From Polytrichum commune (Eukaryota > Streptophyta > Polytrichopsida > Polytrichales > Polytrichaceae): 64,000 nt of DNA. The stretch lies in contig OX485804.1 in the NCBI GenBank assembly GCA_950295325.1, positions 27,218,001-27,282,000 on the forward strand, written 5' to 3'. Both the position numbers and the translations under genes were made by a program. The notes under the pieces are model-generated. The model was not told the origin of the DNA. It searched no databases and saw nothing but the letters and a program-made list of their open reading frames with translations. Each line of letters opens with the position of its first letter. Within the stretch, counting starts at the first letter, position 1. This document shows, in pieces, positions 44,480 through 57,451 of the stretch.

Positions 44480-46211
44480 GTGCCATAGCCCCACTAGTAA
44501 AAGCAAGGCAAATGGTCCTATAAAGCTGGAGACTAATCTATAGGCTATTAATCCACTAGCAATCCTTAACTATAGCAAGGAGTGTTCATAGTTTAGTAGA
44601 TCAAAAATTAATCACTATATTCGTTAATTTGAGACTTTCTCTTGTATCAAATTAATATATGGACCACAACAACATGGTCTAATGTTTGGGTTGTCCTACC
44701 TAAACCATCTTGATATGAGTTCTTAATTGGGTTCTTGATATGAACACCCGCTTCAAAGTATTTGCATCTTACAACATTCTCCAATATTTGTATGATTTTA
44801 TCCATGTTCTTATATTTGTAATTGTCTCAAAATGCCGAAAAAGTCCCAAATTCACGAATTTAGTTGTATGTTAGTCTCATCCCACCTAGTGTTGTTAAAG
44901 ACACGATCATCCCTTTCAATCCAGATAGTCCAAAGTGTGGCATCACTAAGGAGGAGCCAAATTGTAGCATTCGTATTCAAAGAAGATCATGGCATTGTTT
45001 TTTTCAAAACCCCATAATGTCAATCCAATGCTCTCTATTGTCCTTCTTTGCAAGTGTGACTCAAAAGCAATTTTACAAAAGGAGATGAAACCATTTAGAT
45101 CGAAGAGATGGAATTATCGAATATGAATGTGCCTCTCATCCATCCAACATCAAAACCTTGACCCCATATAGGTTTGTTGTCGATTCATCTCAAAACAGTT
45201 CGAGTAGACTAATTCAAGGGCTTTGAGACTAATTAGAATGTCAAATTAACAAACAAAAAGTAACCTCTAGGCTACGTTCTATTCCAAGGCTTTTATGTTG
45301 GATGAAAGCACTCATCCTCTCCATTCAAACCCCCTAATTTATTTTTCTTTTGTTTTATGTAGCACGCGGAAATATTTATTGGGAGAAAAAAGATAGTCAT
45401 AAATTTGTTTATGATAGTTTACAAAAGCAGATGTGGATAAAGGCACTTCTTAATCGTGTCTTAACAAACCATGTTCTAGAGACTCTAGTCCACAAGTGCT
45501 CCCAAATCCTCCTTGAGTCAACTGGTGTATTTAATCTGAAGACCAGATGAGAGTATTTACAATGTACAGATAGTAGTACAAAAGAAGACCCAGCTTCCAC
45601 TTTTAGTGCCTCACATGTAAGGTAGATAAGTCTTAAGTGGCTCGTTTTCTTCATTGGACCCCAATGTTTGATGGGTATGTATTTCGATGAAATCCAAAGA
45701 GCAAACATCATAAAGGCACATATTTAAAAGAGATTTGACTACGTCTTTAATTGTTAATAACTACTTTATACTGAATAGTAAACACAACCAGGAGGACTTA
45801 TGTATCTAGTTAAATAATCAACAAACATGCATTCCGATCACCATAACTAAATCGGGGGAGGTCCAAATTTTGATCCAATTTTGTCAGATGTTCATCGTAG
45901 ATTTGCTAATGCGACACGAGTTATTATGTTATGTAAATCTGATCAGTAGAAGTTGGAGAACATGAGAAACGAACCAAATAACACCCACATACGTGACATG
46001 GGATTTTCAGCTCCTTAAACAAACCTAGAGGACTCGTACCCGGGAGATCTACTCTACTCATCATCACTCTGCTCAAGTGGAGGATTCTCTCAAATCTCAC
46101 CAGCTGAACTAATTGAATGTCTGCAATACCTAATTAGTGCCGATGCTAACGGCGAATCTAATGGATTACAAGTCTTCATGTACTGAGATGAAATCAGCAG
46201 CAACCACACTC
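44480..46211. other. AT-rich spacer
   Basis: Nothing supported; overlapping frames on both strands at 45350-45711 are short and unrecognised. Confidence 0.5.
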
Positions 46212-46624
46212 CACTAGATATTGTAACTAGTGTCACCAATTCTATTTGTTTTGCACAATACTAATTGTAAACCGCTCATGTAAATGTCACTGGCACTAAA
46301 TGTAACCCTAATATTATTTGCCATTCCTTGTAGAAAAATTTAAACATTGTAGATAAAATACACTGTTGCAAGTACTGTCACTTACTGAGTGATTTTCTGT
46401 CCAAATTTCAATCATCCATGACAATATTTCATGACAAAAATCTTAAGATGCAGAATAGGCACACCAAAGTTTGTGAGTAGTTCCTTGGAACACAAAGTGT
46501 AAGTTGGGAAGACAGTACTTTTGAACATATTCATAAGAAGTGCCATTACGAAAGTTACCACACTGCATGGTGACATAACATAAAATACCACAATATATGA
46601 CACTAAATACAATGTACATTAGTG
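46212..46624 (+). mobile_element. MITE, CACTAAATA family, about 410 bp
   Basis: Left end CACTAGATATTGTAACTAGTGTCACC, right end TGACACTAAATACAATGTACATTAGTG, inverted with respect to each other. The interior (gtaaccctaatattatttgc, ttgcaagtactgtcacttac, catccatgacaatattt) matches the 60.4-kb copy. No coding capacity. Confidence 0.7.
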
Positions 46625-46669
46625 TAGCTCACCTTCCAATACAGTATGTTAAAGGACCTACTCGCCGCT

Positions 46670-47050
46670 CACTAAAACTCTGCCGGGGCCTCTGATGGCT
46701 GGCCAGAGGGCGCCATGCAAGAATTTGCAAGCATTTGCAAGCCGCCCCGAGAGTCTGCATGCCAGAAGTTTGCATGACATTCAAGCGCAATAAACTGAAA
46801 AGGATACAGAATCATCGACATCCTGCATGAGCACCAGATTGGAATTCTTGTGCCGGGATCTCTGATGACCAGAGGGCCGCTTGCGAGGATTTGCAAGTCG
46901 AGAGTCTGTCTGCATGCCATGGTGAGCTTTCATGTCACGCCTGGACATGCCGTCTTCAGAAAGAAAATTAAAATGCACGAACGCCTGTTTGAAAGAAGCC
47001 GCAATTCTCCACCTCCCAATGCGACTGCTATATAATTCCAATCCATTCAA
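46670..47050. repeat. Two diverged direct copies of a 170-bp GC-rich segment
   Basis: Copy 1 from about 46681 (tgccggggcctctgatggct) and copy 2 from about 46852 (tgccgggatctctgatgacc) share ccagagggc, gatttgcaag/aatttgcaag, gagagtct and gcatgcca. It may be the 3' flank of the minus-strand gene candidate that follows. Confidence 0.55.
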
Positions 47051-47128
47051 CGACACAGGTTCTCAATCGCCGGAACGTCGGCCTGAGGTTTCGTTGAATA
47101 CATCGAATCCTAGTGATCCGTCAGTCCC

Positions 47129-47530
47129 TTAACCATCTGCATCGTCTTTATACAGGTCATTGTAGTAGCCGACGCCGGCGTGGAAAGCAAGGTCATATGA
47201 GTCTCTTCCTCCGGCAGAGAGTGGTGCTCGAACCTGCAACCCAAACGGCCAACGCGCAGGGAACTCCTGCGCGTTCGAACCGTATTGGTTGAACATGACA
47301 CGAAGCTCCGCCTCCTTCTCCCTACGGTGCTTGCGTAATCCCATAAGGTACCCTGTGCTGTTGAAGGGCGCCATCGGTGGAGCCCCTCTGCGTACCACGT
47401 TTGTGTCGCAGTCTTGCCAGTTCCTCTTCTTCCTCCTGTTCCTAATATCACACGGCCAGGTTGAGCTCCCGACCTCTCGCCCGGCCGGCGATGACGTCGA
47501 CATGCGCAACCCGCCGGACGAGCTTGCCAT
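47129..47530 (-). CDS. Candidate plant protein, 133 residues, basic N-terminal half
   Basis: ATG at 47530, TAA at 47129, in a GC-richer island than its surroundings. Order: Ser-rich start, basic cluster IRNRRKKRNWQD near 29-40, GAPPMAPFNSTGYLM near 49-63, charged helix RKHRREKEAELRVMF near 66-80, then an ordinary C-terminal half. Upstream on the minus strand, tttcagtttgcag just before the ATG looks like a splice acceptor, so a 5' untranslated exon or earlier coding exon is possible. The PFNST..LM motif recalls short conserved AP(F/Y)NT motifs of several unrelated families; I do not assign one. Antisense frames exist but are shorter. Confidence 0.4.
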   Translation of the reverse strand: MASSSGGLRMSTSSPAGREVGSSTWPCDIRNRRKKRNWQDCDTNVVRRGAPPMAPFNSTGYLMGLRKHRREKEAELRVMFNQYGSNAQEFPARWPFGLQVRAPLSAGGRDSYDLAFHAGVGYYNDLYKDDADG

Positions 47531-49040
47531 CAGGCAGGAGCCGGCTCCTGCGGCTGATCACTCTGCAAACTGAAATGACACTTAGGAAACTACAGTCAGG
47601 TACAATCGATCATCACCGCATCCTGTGCTGCAACAGAGAGTGAGTCGAACAATTTAGTCATACCTGACAAACTTGCCGGCTGTTGGATATGTCACAAGAA
47701 GGATCTGGTGTACAGATTCCTGTGAAGCGAGCAGAATTTAAAAGTGTCACAGTAAAAAACAAATCTGTCGGAACTCCCGAACTCTGCAGAAATTAACATT
47801 GGAAGTTAGGCGTTGATTTGTTCTCGAGAGTGCAAGTTTAAAAGTGAGAACTTTCTCTTCCTCTGTTCAGACACATAGCCCCCTGTTCGAATGCAAATAA
47901 ACTTGGTTTCGGAGGAGGAAATCCATGTGGATATCCCCTATTCCCTCGAAGCGCTGACCACTCCATATCCTCATTGCCGTGTAAAGAGCACCGGAGATGA
48001 AGATGTGTAAGGAATGAATTCTTTACTTGCGCTAGTATTCATCTCCCGGGGACAACAAAGGAAACCGTCATCTCTAGGAGCTGGGGATGCAACCGACATT
48101 CACAACCACACAAAGTGAGAAGCTACACCGTCGAACCAAATGGACATAAGCTGAGGTCCAGTACTCATTAGCGACTTCCAGCTTCGGCACAATAAAGTAG
48201 AAGAGGAGCAGCCTTGATTGCTGTGGCCTTTAATGTCCTCACTAGTCCCGAAGCAGCACCAGCACTTCACCCACACCCTGCATATCCTTCAAATCCGACA
48301 GCACATTGCTCACTCCCGAAGGAAGGAAATTAACCCCTCCTTCGGCACACACCTAACCCATGCTAATAGTTTTGCATCGGTGCTCTTCGGGTCATACGAA
48401 GAGCACATGCAAGGCTGGGAGATCATCGACTATATATGATCAATGGTAGCCTTGCTCTCTCTATTAAAATCCCCTATGCTCATGTCACATACCCGCATCA
48501 CCATAGAAAACCATGTGGACTACTCATCCGATCGACTCTCGGCCTGTCTGTTAGTGCTCACTTTACTCTCTAACGTCAAAACCTGTTAGAGAGTGAGACA
48601 CACAGAAAGAGTATGTATATGGTATTCAAGTTGATAAAACGGTACCTGTAGACACAACCCGTAGGTATAACAATAAAATTGTGGCCGCCAGAAATTATTC
48701 ACCGGCCCACAGACATCGTCATCCTGGCTGCGGTTGAAGCCGCAGTTGTTGTGAAATTAGCAGATCTTTCTTTTCTTTCTTTCTCGAATGACTCCAAAGC
48801 TTGGTGCTGCTGCTTGCATCTACCAGGCGAAGAGATTTCAATGCAAATGGCTATGGAGGAGTGGAGCGATGTGCGGGAGAAGCTCAGAGAAACGAGACAA
48901 TGGGCGAAGGGACAGAGAGCTTTCTCTGTAGACATAGACGGCAGCAAGAATATGGATGACCATGGATGGATGTTCTGTGCTGTTGTTGTTCTGTGGATTC
49001 CCTATCTGTCCATCCATCCAGCTGTTTTATATTCTAAGCA
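47531..49040 (-). other. Upstream region of the 47.1-kb gene candidate
   Basis: No firm exon. A minus-strand TATA-like TATAAAA at about 49027-49033 is followed by open stretches on both strands (48699-48947 minus, 82 codons; 48679-49107 plus, 142 codons). None is recognised. A cgaaggaagg/ccttcgg pair lies at about 48318-48347. Confidence 0.3.
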
Positions 49041-50865
49041 CATGTATGACTACACTGATTTATCCCAGTTAATATGTGTTAGTATTCAGAGTTTCGCAGT
49101 GCAATAACATCTTACTCATGAGTTAAAATTTGACTTTGGAAGGTTCAATAGGTTAATTGGACATTATAGAACATATAAAATGATTTTTCTTGGTGAAATG
49201 TTATATTCTCGTTAAAAATTTATAGCATTGCGTAACTCCGAATAGCAACATGCACTAACTGGGATAATCGATCTACTTGATAAATGCTTTTGGAGCCTCT
49301 CATACTCATATGGTACTTTGAAGTTGTGTAATGTGAAATCTCCAAGTACATTGTGATGTGGTTTTTTGGTAGATATCGATAGCTTGTTGTCTTGAACTAG
49401 TATTTAGGTGATTCCAAACATTTCGACCAATTTTAAACAAAATCGGTGGTTCACATCACTCTGCGAATCCCCTCAATATTGTGACTTCTTCCCATCACTT
49501 TGCTTTTCTGCATCATATGTGGCTTCAATTGGTTTTCTATCATGCATTTAAGACGTTGTAGTTGTGTGTTTGCACTTAATATTTTGTTGGTTATGATCAC
49601 ACATTGCGTGCATGATTCTAGACTATCCAATCATAATCACCTAAACACGAGTTCTTAAAAGGTTGCACTCCTTCACGCCCCACATAAAACAATGTGAAGA
49701 AATATTTGAGAAAGATTATTTTTAGATCATCCCGTATGAAGAATGGATACACTTTGAATAGTGTGAAACTGATGGAAATGTATAGGTATGGGGCTTTAAT
49801 TAAAAGGTACAATTATCCAATGTAAAAAAGGAACCTAAGCTTGTAATCCTCAATGTCTTCAAATTGTTGATTTTTAGAATTCTTTGAGGCATATGATAGT
49901 CCAAACAAGTTTGACTTCCATAATGGAATCCTACATCATGGATTTTTTGGTACGCAGGGTGGGGTGTTATGGTTTAATGGTAGGTCTCATATTGTGTTTT
50001 TTTGTATTGAAGCCCAGTGCCACTTTTAATGTGTTGGTCTCTTGTGGATTAAGAGTTGTTTTAAGGTGTGTGGACATTAATATTTGGTCGTTATTTTTTA
50101 TTTGACACCTATATTTGAGTAGTATATGTCAAGGCTTCTAATTAATAACAACCCACCAAAAAGATACTTGTTATGACGAGATTGGACTGTATACTCAAGT
50201 TATACACGTGACCATTCCAACTCCAATACTCAACACCACAAACCGGAGTGTTCATGTGGTCATTTTACATGATAATCGAGAGGATCTTCACATCTGTTGG
50301 ATTCTTATAGCTACTTTTGCATCTCAGCTCCGATTATGAAAATTGAAATGACAATCTTTGTGATTCACAATCTCTAATCCGGTGAGAGCGTCCCGGAGCT
50401 GATCCAACGGCCCGAAATGATGGTGCAGTTGCAAGAACCCACAATAAAAATTTGAAAAAATCAAACCTATTGTTGGCACTATGCGACCCTATTGTTGGCA
50501 CTTCCAACCCCACCAAAAACATTTAGTTTGACCATCGGATCGTTGACTGTACCCATGACGATTAAGGAGAGTGACCACATAAGGCCCACACACCTTAAAG
50601 GGAATTGCAATGGCTTTCAATTGGACCTCAAGTTACCATCGACTTCAAAGGAGTCTTTTCCTCGACAAGCTTTGCCTGCACGCAAACTCGGAGAGTCCTC
50701 CTCCACTGCCTGTCCGTGGACCCATTGGGGGATTAGGGTTACAATGAGAACCCTGCCAACCAAGCTAAGGAACGGTGAGGATTGATCGCTAGTTGCAGAT
50801 GAACCGGTTGAATTTGAGAAACCACCGGTCCAAATTCAAGACTTGAGGAAAATTATCAATCCATT
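49041..50865. other. AT-rich spacer
   Basis: Nothing supported. The string attaaggagagtgaccacat aaggcccaca near 50563-50590 recurs in similar form at about 61738-61770, so it is part of a dispersed repeat. Confidence 0.45.
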
Positions 50866-52190
50866 AGGAATTTGTAGAATATTCTTCATTTTAATTTTTT
50901 TTTAATCCGAAAGATGTCAACTTGTACCCGGTTGGTCTTGGAAACACTAGAATCTCAACCGATTATGCCCAAAATAATCCCCACACATTGATGCCAGCAC
51001 AAGGCTTCTGCCTTCTTAGAAGCCTTTGCAGTGACAATTACAGATTCACTAGAGGAATTTGCAGAATATTCTTCACTTTTTACTAACGAGAATCTGAAAG
51101 ACGTCAACATGTATCCGGTCGGTCTTGAAAACACTAGAATCTCAACCGATTATGCCCAAAAATCTCCCCACACATTGATGCCACAACAAGGCTCCTGCCT
51201 TCTTAGAAGCCTTTGAGGTGAAAATTACCAATCCAGTAGAGGAATTTGTAGAATATTCTTCATTTTAATAAATAACGAGAATCCGAAAGACATCACCATG
51301 CACCCAGTTGGTCTTGAAAACACTAGAATCTCAACCGATTATGCCCAAAAACAATCCCCGCACATTGATGCCAGCACAAGGCTCTTGCCTTCTTAGAAGC
51401 CTTTGAGGTGAAATTTACCAATTCACTAGAGGAATTTGCAGAATATTCTTCATTTTAATAAATAACGAGAATCCGAAAGACATCACCATGCACCCAGTTG
51501 GTCTTGAAAACACTAGAATCTCAACCGATTATGCCCAAAAACAATCCCCGCACATTGATGCCAGCACAAGGCTCTTGCCTTCTTAGAAGCCTTTGAGGTG
51601 AAATTTACCAATTCACTAGAGGAATTTGCAGAATATTCTTCATTTTAATAAATAACGAGAATCCGAAAGACATCAACATGTATCCGGTTGGTCTTGAAAA
51701 CACTAGAATCTCAACCGATTATGCCCAAAAATCTCCCCACACAGTAATGCCAGCACAAGGCTCCTGCCTTCTTAGAAGCCTTTGAGGTGAAATTAAAACT
51801 ACCAATCCAGTCCAGTAGAGGAATTTACTGTAGAATATTCTTCAGAATCATTTTAATAACGAGAATCCGAAACTTAAGGTGTCAACATGCACCGGTTGGT
51901 CTTGGAAACACTAGAATCTCGACCGATTATGCCCAAAAACAATCCCCGCACAGTAATGCCAGCACAAGGCTCCTGCCTTCTTAGAAGCCTTTGAGGTGAA
52001 ATTAAAACTACCAATCCAGTAGAGGAATTTACTGTAGAATATTCTTCAGAATCATTTTAATAACGAGAATCCGAAACTTAAGGTGTCAACATGCACCGGT
52101 TGGTCTTGGAAACACTAGAATCTCGACCGATTATGCCCAAAAACAATCCCTACACATTGATGCCACAACAAGCTAGGCTCCTGCCCAAAT
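50866..52190 (+). repeat. About 190-bp tandem array, seven units
   Basis: Units start with aggaattt at 50866, 51053, 51240, 51430, 51620, 51819 and 52023 (spacing 187-204). Each holds agaatattcttcattttaat, ggttggtcttg, ctagaatctc.accgattatg, cccaaaaa and cttcttagaagcctttg. Units from 51240 and 51430 look identical over most of their length. The open frames inside are repeat artefacts. Confidence 0.92.
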
Positions 52191-54388
52191 ACAATGGAAC
52201 TATAAATATTGTATTCATGGCAGCTGGGATGTCGATATCAAGCCCTAACTTAATGTCTGTTGTCGCAACTTTAAACATGGGCACGCTAGATACACATCTT
52301 CTGGTGAACCTCACCATGCAATTTCCAACCACAAAGGTAGGTGTGTGTGGCTCCAAGCAAGAGGAGTAGTGTGGGTGCTTCCAACTTCACGGACACTTCG
52401 GACCGTTAGATCGATCGATCGAATCATAAAATTGGAGCATCCGGCCAACAATTCTAAACAACAAAGTCTATCATTTGTGGTTTCAAAATCGGTTTGAAAT
52501 GCAAATGGTCTAAGAGATCATAGTTAGTAATCTTTTTTTCTCTCTTTACATTGTCACATGCATAGGCACTCTCGATTGTGATTGAATTGTTATAGAACGA
52601 AGGGTGTCTATGTTATGACCATATCATCCACTCTCATCATAACATGTGTGCGTTTAGTGTAACGTGCTCTTAATTGTCATAGATCCATGAGATATAGATG
52701 TCCGAATTAGAAAAGTGATCGCATAAGGTCCACATACTTTAGCCCTTCACTGTCCAAGGAGTCTAGAATGGACTTTTCATATATTGTCCATGTATTTTGA
52801 TCTTACATTGATAGAGGTGTAAATCGTATGTTAGTTGTTCTTGCCACCCAAGACCCTATTTCAATTTAATTAGTCGTTAAACACATGTTGGAATTTTTTT
52901 AATTGGTCTCGTACATAGGTTCTTAGTGAGGGTGACTATAAAGTAATCAAATACATAAGAACACACTAGTACTAGTTTTCTTTCTACATTGTGCTAAAGT
53001 TGATTACTGTTGTCACATATGATTGCATTTCTACTTGTTTCTTGTAACTATTACATGTTTTAACAAAGTATAAAGTTTGTATGAAAAGGAACAAATGATT
53101 TAAACTACTGTATGAATATTGAAAAAGATTCTTAACGTCAAAAACATGGAATGTGGTTTTCATACCAACACAAGCATATGGATGTTATTTTTTGGGGTTG
53201 TTTGCAACTGTTTTCTATTTTGGAGAAACGGCTCTAGAATCCATTGAGCCTTACAACTCAAGCCGTCTCACTCTTTCAAAAACACTTTGGTTCTTTAAAG
53301 GCTAAAAATACTCCCCTACAACTTGGCCTCTCAAAGCATGTCATCGCCATGTTGCAACATGTGTCACAAGGTTGAGCTTCTCCGCTTCAATTAGTGTGGG
53401 CTCCTTACATGTGCGGGTGATAAGCAAGCTCAATGTACCGGGAAGAATCGGCAACTAAACCATCCATCTATTTGGTTTTGTGTGGCATTATCATGCACCA
53501 CATTAATATCCAAACTCTTTCGAATCAATGTTCTCATGTCTTGAACCACAAATTATTGGCTCCTCGGGGGGGGCAGTGTGTTAAAAAGTTAAGGATATAG
53601 GTGCGAACAACCACTATTTTATAGGGGGGTATTACTTTCAATTCTCTTCTTTTTTTCACATGCTATCATTATGTAAATTTCTACTTTGGGTTAATAGAAA
53701 AATGGCTTGCATTACTTATAATTTCAAATTACCTATTATTCCATACCCTATAGTACTTTAAAGATGTCCAGTGCCATTTTTGATACCCTATATTACTCTT
53801 AAGTCCATTTATAATTTTTAGCTCCCATGTTTTTAAAATACCCTATCATTTGTTTGCACGTATACTGCTACTCCAACCAATGACTACCCCCCCCCCCCCC
53901 CGAGATTGGCTCATGTCGAGCACTCATCATCACAATCTCTTTGTCGCCTATCAAATGCTCCTCCACCCCTCCTCCAATCGTCACAAGGTTTACTTACATG
54001 CAAGTTTATTGACCTAAAATCTCTTTATTCTCTTTATAAATCATGTGGTCCATATTAATAGACACTAGTGAGAAAGTGTGTTGTGAGAAAATTAATGTGG
54101 TCCACAGTTATTGGTTCAATGTTCATTGTCGTGAACTGATGATAAATAGTGTGGCCTACACTAAATCAGATATAGAGTGTGATTACATGCCACCTGGTTA
54201 TTGAAATGCTTAAAAAACATTTTATTTTTTCACCATCTTTAAGTAGAGGAATAGCTATATATATTCCCTACTTTGGTAATGTATAGTTGTTAGTATATAC
54301 TAACTAAGTTAGTTGCTTTGAAAATCTTGGGTTCTTGACCAATTGTTTCCAAGTTCTCCCTGTTGGTTGACCATATTGGCCAAACAAA
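52191..54388. other. AT-rich spacer
   Basis: Nothing supported. It contains a C-homopolymer of about 14 at 53887-53900. Confidence 0.5.
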
Positions 54389-54582
54389 TGGGTGCATAAT
54401 AATATTAAGCAATGTGCATTCGTTCATGTGGGCCCTGAGAATATAACCATGGGGTGCTGCAACTAGTGCAAATTCAATCTGAATCTGCTCTGAATCTCCA
54501 CTAGCCACGCCATTCCATGGTTATGTATTCTCGGGGCTCACATGAACAAATGCACACCGTTTAATAATGTTATGTGGTGCCC
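54389..54582. mobile_element. Foldback MITE, about 195 bp
   Basis: Arms of about 60 bp: left tgtgcattcgttcatgtggg ccctgagaatataaccatgg (54413-54452), right ccatggttatgtattctcgg ggctcacatgaacaaatgca ca (54515-54555). Similarity extends outward through ggtgcataataatatta / taataatgttatgtggtgcc. The unique loop is about 60 bp. No clear target duplication. Confidence 0.7.
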
Positions 54583-55244
54583 CAGAACACCATAATGAAG
54601 TTTGGAATTTTTTAAAGCTTGGAGGTTTTTCTACTAGAGTTCTTCAGCTTCAAATACATGGCTTGGTCGTATTACATATTTAGGTGCATCTACAATGAAC
54701 CTTGATGTAGTTGTATTACACTCAATTCAAGATAGTATGATTTTGTTTCCATGGATAGTGCATTTGTGACGGTCATGATGTAAGTTACACATGAAAACAT
54801 TGAGAAACACTTATGATTCGGAATTTTCTTTTTAGATGGTATGACACATCACACATGAAGTGGATCATCAAAAAGCATGAATTAATCTAAAGGAGTTAAA
54901 TTGGGATGATTCAACCATAAATGGGATAATGAAAAAGAACTAAGATTGGGCCCCATATCAGAGACTTTACTTATCCCTTACATCCATGCCACTTATCTCC
55001 ATTTTCAAGTTAAGCTTCGAAACTTCCACCAACACACCGTGTAAATTCTTCCAATCAAGGGAGTGATTATTTAGAAGTTGCAAACTCTTGTTGCACATAT
55101 GAACCTTTCAATTCTCAAATCCTAATTTTTTCTTATGTGACCTTTTGGATCTCATCCCAAGTGGCTTATCAAGCACGGTCCTCGGCACGGTCATAATATG
55201 TAATATTCATGGAGTATTTATGAATCATCCCAATTTAACTCAGT
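54583..55244. other. Spacer
   Basis: Nothing recognised. Confidence 0.45.
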
Positions 55245-55453
55245 CATTGTGACTCATGACGATAAAATAAATAAATATATAGAGCATTATGGTTGTCAAT
55301 CAGAGGGTTTTGGCTGCTAATTAATTATCCAAAAACTACAACCACAAATCTTCGGTTGACAACCAAAATGGTTTATTTATGCATTTTTTGGCCATGAGTC
55401 GCAATGGCCAAGTTGCAACGGACAGTGGTAATGGACAAGTTTTCTTCTAGTGT
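55245..55453. mobile_element. CACTA-type foldback MITE, copy 1
   Basis: It ends gcaacggacagtggtaatgg acaagttttcttctagtg, like the copy at 58716-58959. Its interior arms (ggttttggctgctaattaat / ttcggttgacaaccaaaatg gtttatttatgc) fold back. The left end is degenerate. Relative to copy 2 the loop is inverted. Confidence 0.55.
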
Positions 55454-57451
55454 GTTCTAAGGGAGCCTACTTGACACTTTTCTTTTTGAGACAAATGAAA
55501 CAAGGTTGTTTTTTAAAAAGAAAACAAACAAGGTCACTGGGACTCAAAAACATAGAGAGAGGAAGTATGTTGGGTGCACTTGGTGGAACCACAAAACCCC
55601 AAGAAAAGGGGCAAACAACATGATTGGTTAACCCAACATTAGACGCTCAATTGTTCCATATGATTTCTAAATTTGACCTATAATAAAGGAGGTTGTTGCT
55701 ACCCCTAGGACCCCAGTAGTATTACTAATATCAAACTTAGCAAGGCCATCATCATAAATAACCTCCCTCTTTGAGTCTTTGAGATTTTTTTTTCTAAGGC
55801 AATTCTAGCATAGTCCGGAAGGCATGAGAGCTTGGCTTAAAAAAACATTGATATAATATGAAAAAATTGACCATAGTAGCAAGTATTGATCATTTTTGCC
55901 TCATTAGCAGGTAATGTAGAAATAAATATTTTGAAAGGTTTTTTATCACTTTAATGTTTAATTTTTCATAGTGATTATATTTTACCTCATTTTAAAGTCA
56001 AATAGCTAATTGTTAAATATTTGTCACCTCTTTAACAACTAATTTATTTTCATTATTTTTTTAATTTAATGGATGATTTAATCTTTGTAATGAAACCTAG
56101 CCAATTGCTTACTTTGAAAGTGGTAAAGGACATATGGATTGGATTTTGAGCCTTCAAAATGAGATGCAACCAATATGGGTTTTGTGAGCAAGCAACCCTA
56201 TAAGAATGAAAAGAAAAAGTTTTTGGAGGCTAGGTGGGATCAAGCAGCCTTTTGTGGTCAGATAGGAAAGTTTATGATTCAATTGCCCAAGGGTTGTGGA
56301 CCCACCACTGATCCAACCAACAAACCCCCCCCCCCTCCCCTTGCTTTAAAATGGCTCTTACGGGGGGACAATATCCACACCTGATTTCCATGTGTCTTTA
56401 TTTTGTATAGGACATAATCTCTAGGGAAAATTTTGTGCTCAACATCATGTTTGCAATCTTAAGAGACTCCAACACATTTGGTTATAATCATTCAAATTTT
56501 ATTGCTAGACTACAAGGTATTCTCCGGGTTTTCTAGCGCGTGTTCTAGCGGTATGATCTTGTTTTTCTCTCCAATAAGTAGGAGGATTGGACCTGGTAGA
56601 TTCTCACTTATACTTTAGAATTTATTAAGTTTTGGCATCCTATCTTTTTAATCTTCTACAAGTCAAAGTAAGCGATACCTTAAGCGATACCATAGATCAA
56701 AATCTCATAAAGACAATTGGATAGTGCAATAAACCAAATCCAAAAAATTCACTCTTAAGGCAAGCATACCCAAAAACAACACATAACCAAAAATGAACAC
56801 TCTATATCATTATTATAAATCAATGTCTTTAAATATATGGTACTACTTGGTAGATATATAGATATGAATAGCAATTCCTTAAGGAGCAAGCATGAACTAA
56901 GAGCCTCATTGCCTTCATGCTACTGCTTCTTTCGGGGGGGGGGGTGGGCTTTATCAATGATCTGGTTACTAAAAAAGAGTGGCCCAAGGGCACATAGTGT
57001 GGGGCTTGAATATAATAGTACAATTATGTGTAACACCTTTGGTTGCAAAAAATGTGAGTTTATGAGGTGATGGTCCAGGTTCACTAGAAGTTAGTGAGAT
57101 AAGAAAGTTCTTCTCCCTTGCCTTGATTGAGACAATTGAGAGACTTGCATGTTTTCTTCACAATTGGTCAAACAATAAAATTATAGGAATGTTAAAATAT
57201 GTTGGGGTGTTGTGGAGAGAAGCTAGGACATGAGCATGAGCATAAGTAGGCCCCTATTGCCAATATTTTGGGACCTACCTATAATTTATGAGAATTCTTT
57301 AAAGTGATCCTTAGACACCCATAACCAAGTTTTCATGAGGGTTGTCCATTTCAATATTTACGTTGCCCGTTATAGTTTTTATGTTGCACGTTTCACAACA
57401 TGGTAGGGTGTAACAAATGGGGTTAAATTGCTTTTAGGGGACTCACAAAGA
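55454..57451. other. AT-rich spacer
   Basis: Nothing supported. C-rich run near 56325 and G10 near 56935; small frames flanking these are probably chance. Confidence 0.5.

Noticed and set aside
47000..47400. HEXIM-type protein from a basic cluster plus PFNST..LM
   Set aside because: The resemblance is a few residues only, and no further conserved segment is visible; kept as an unassigned candidate.
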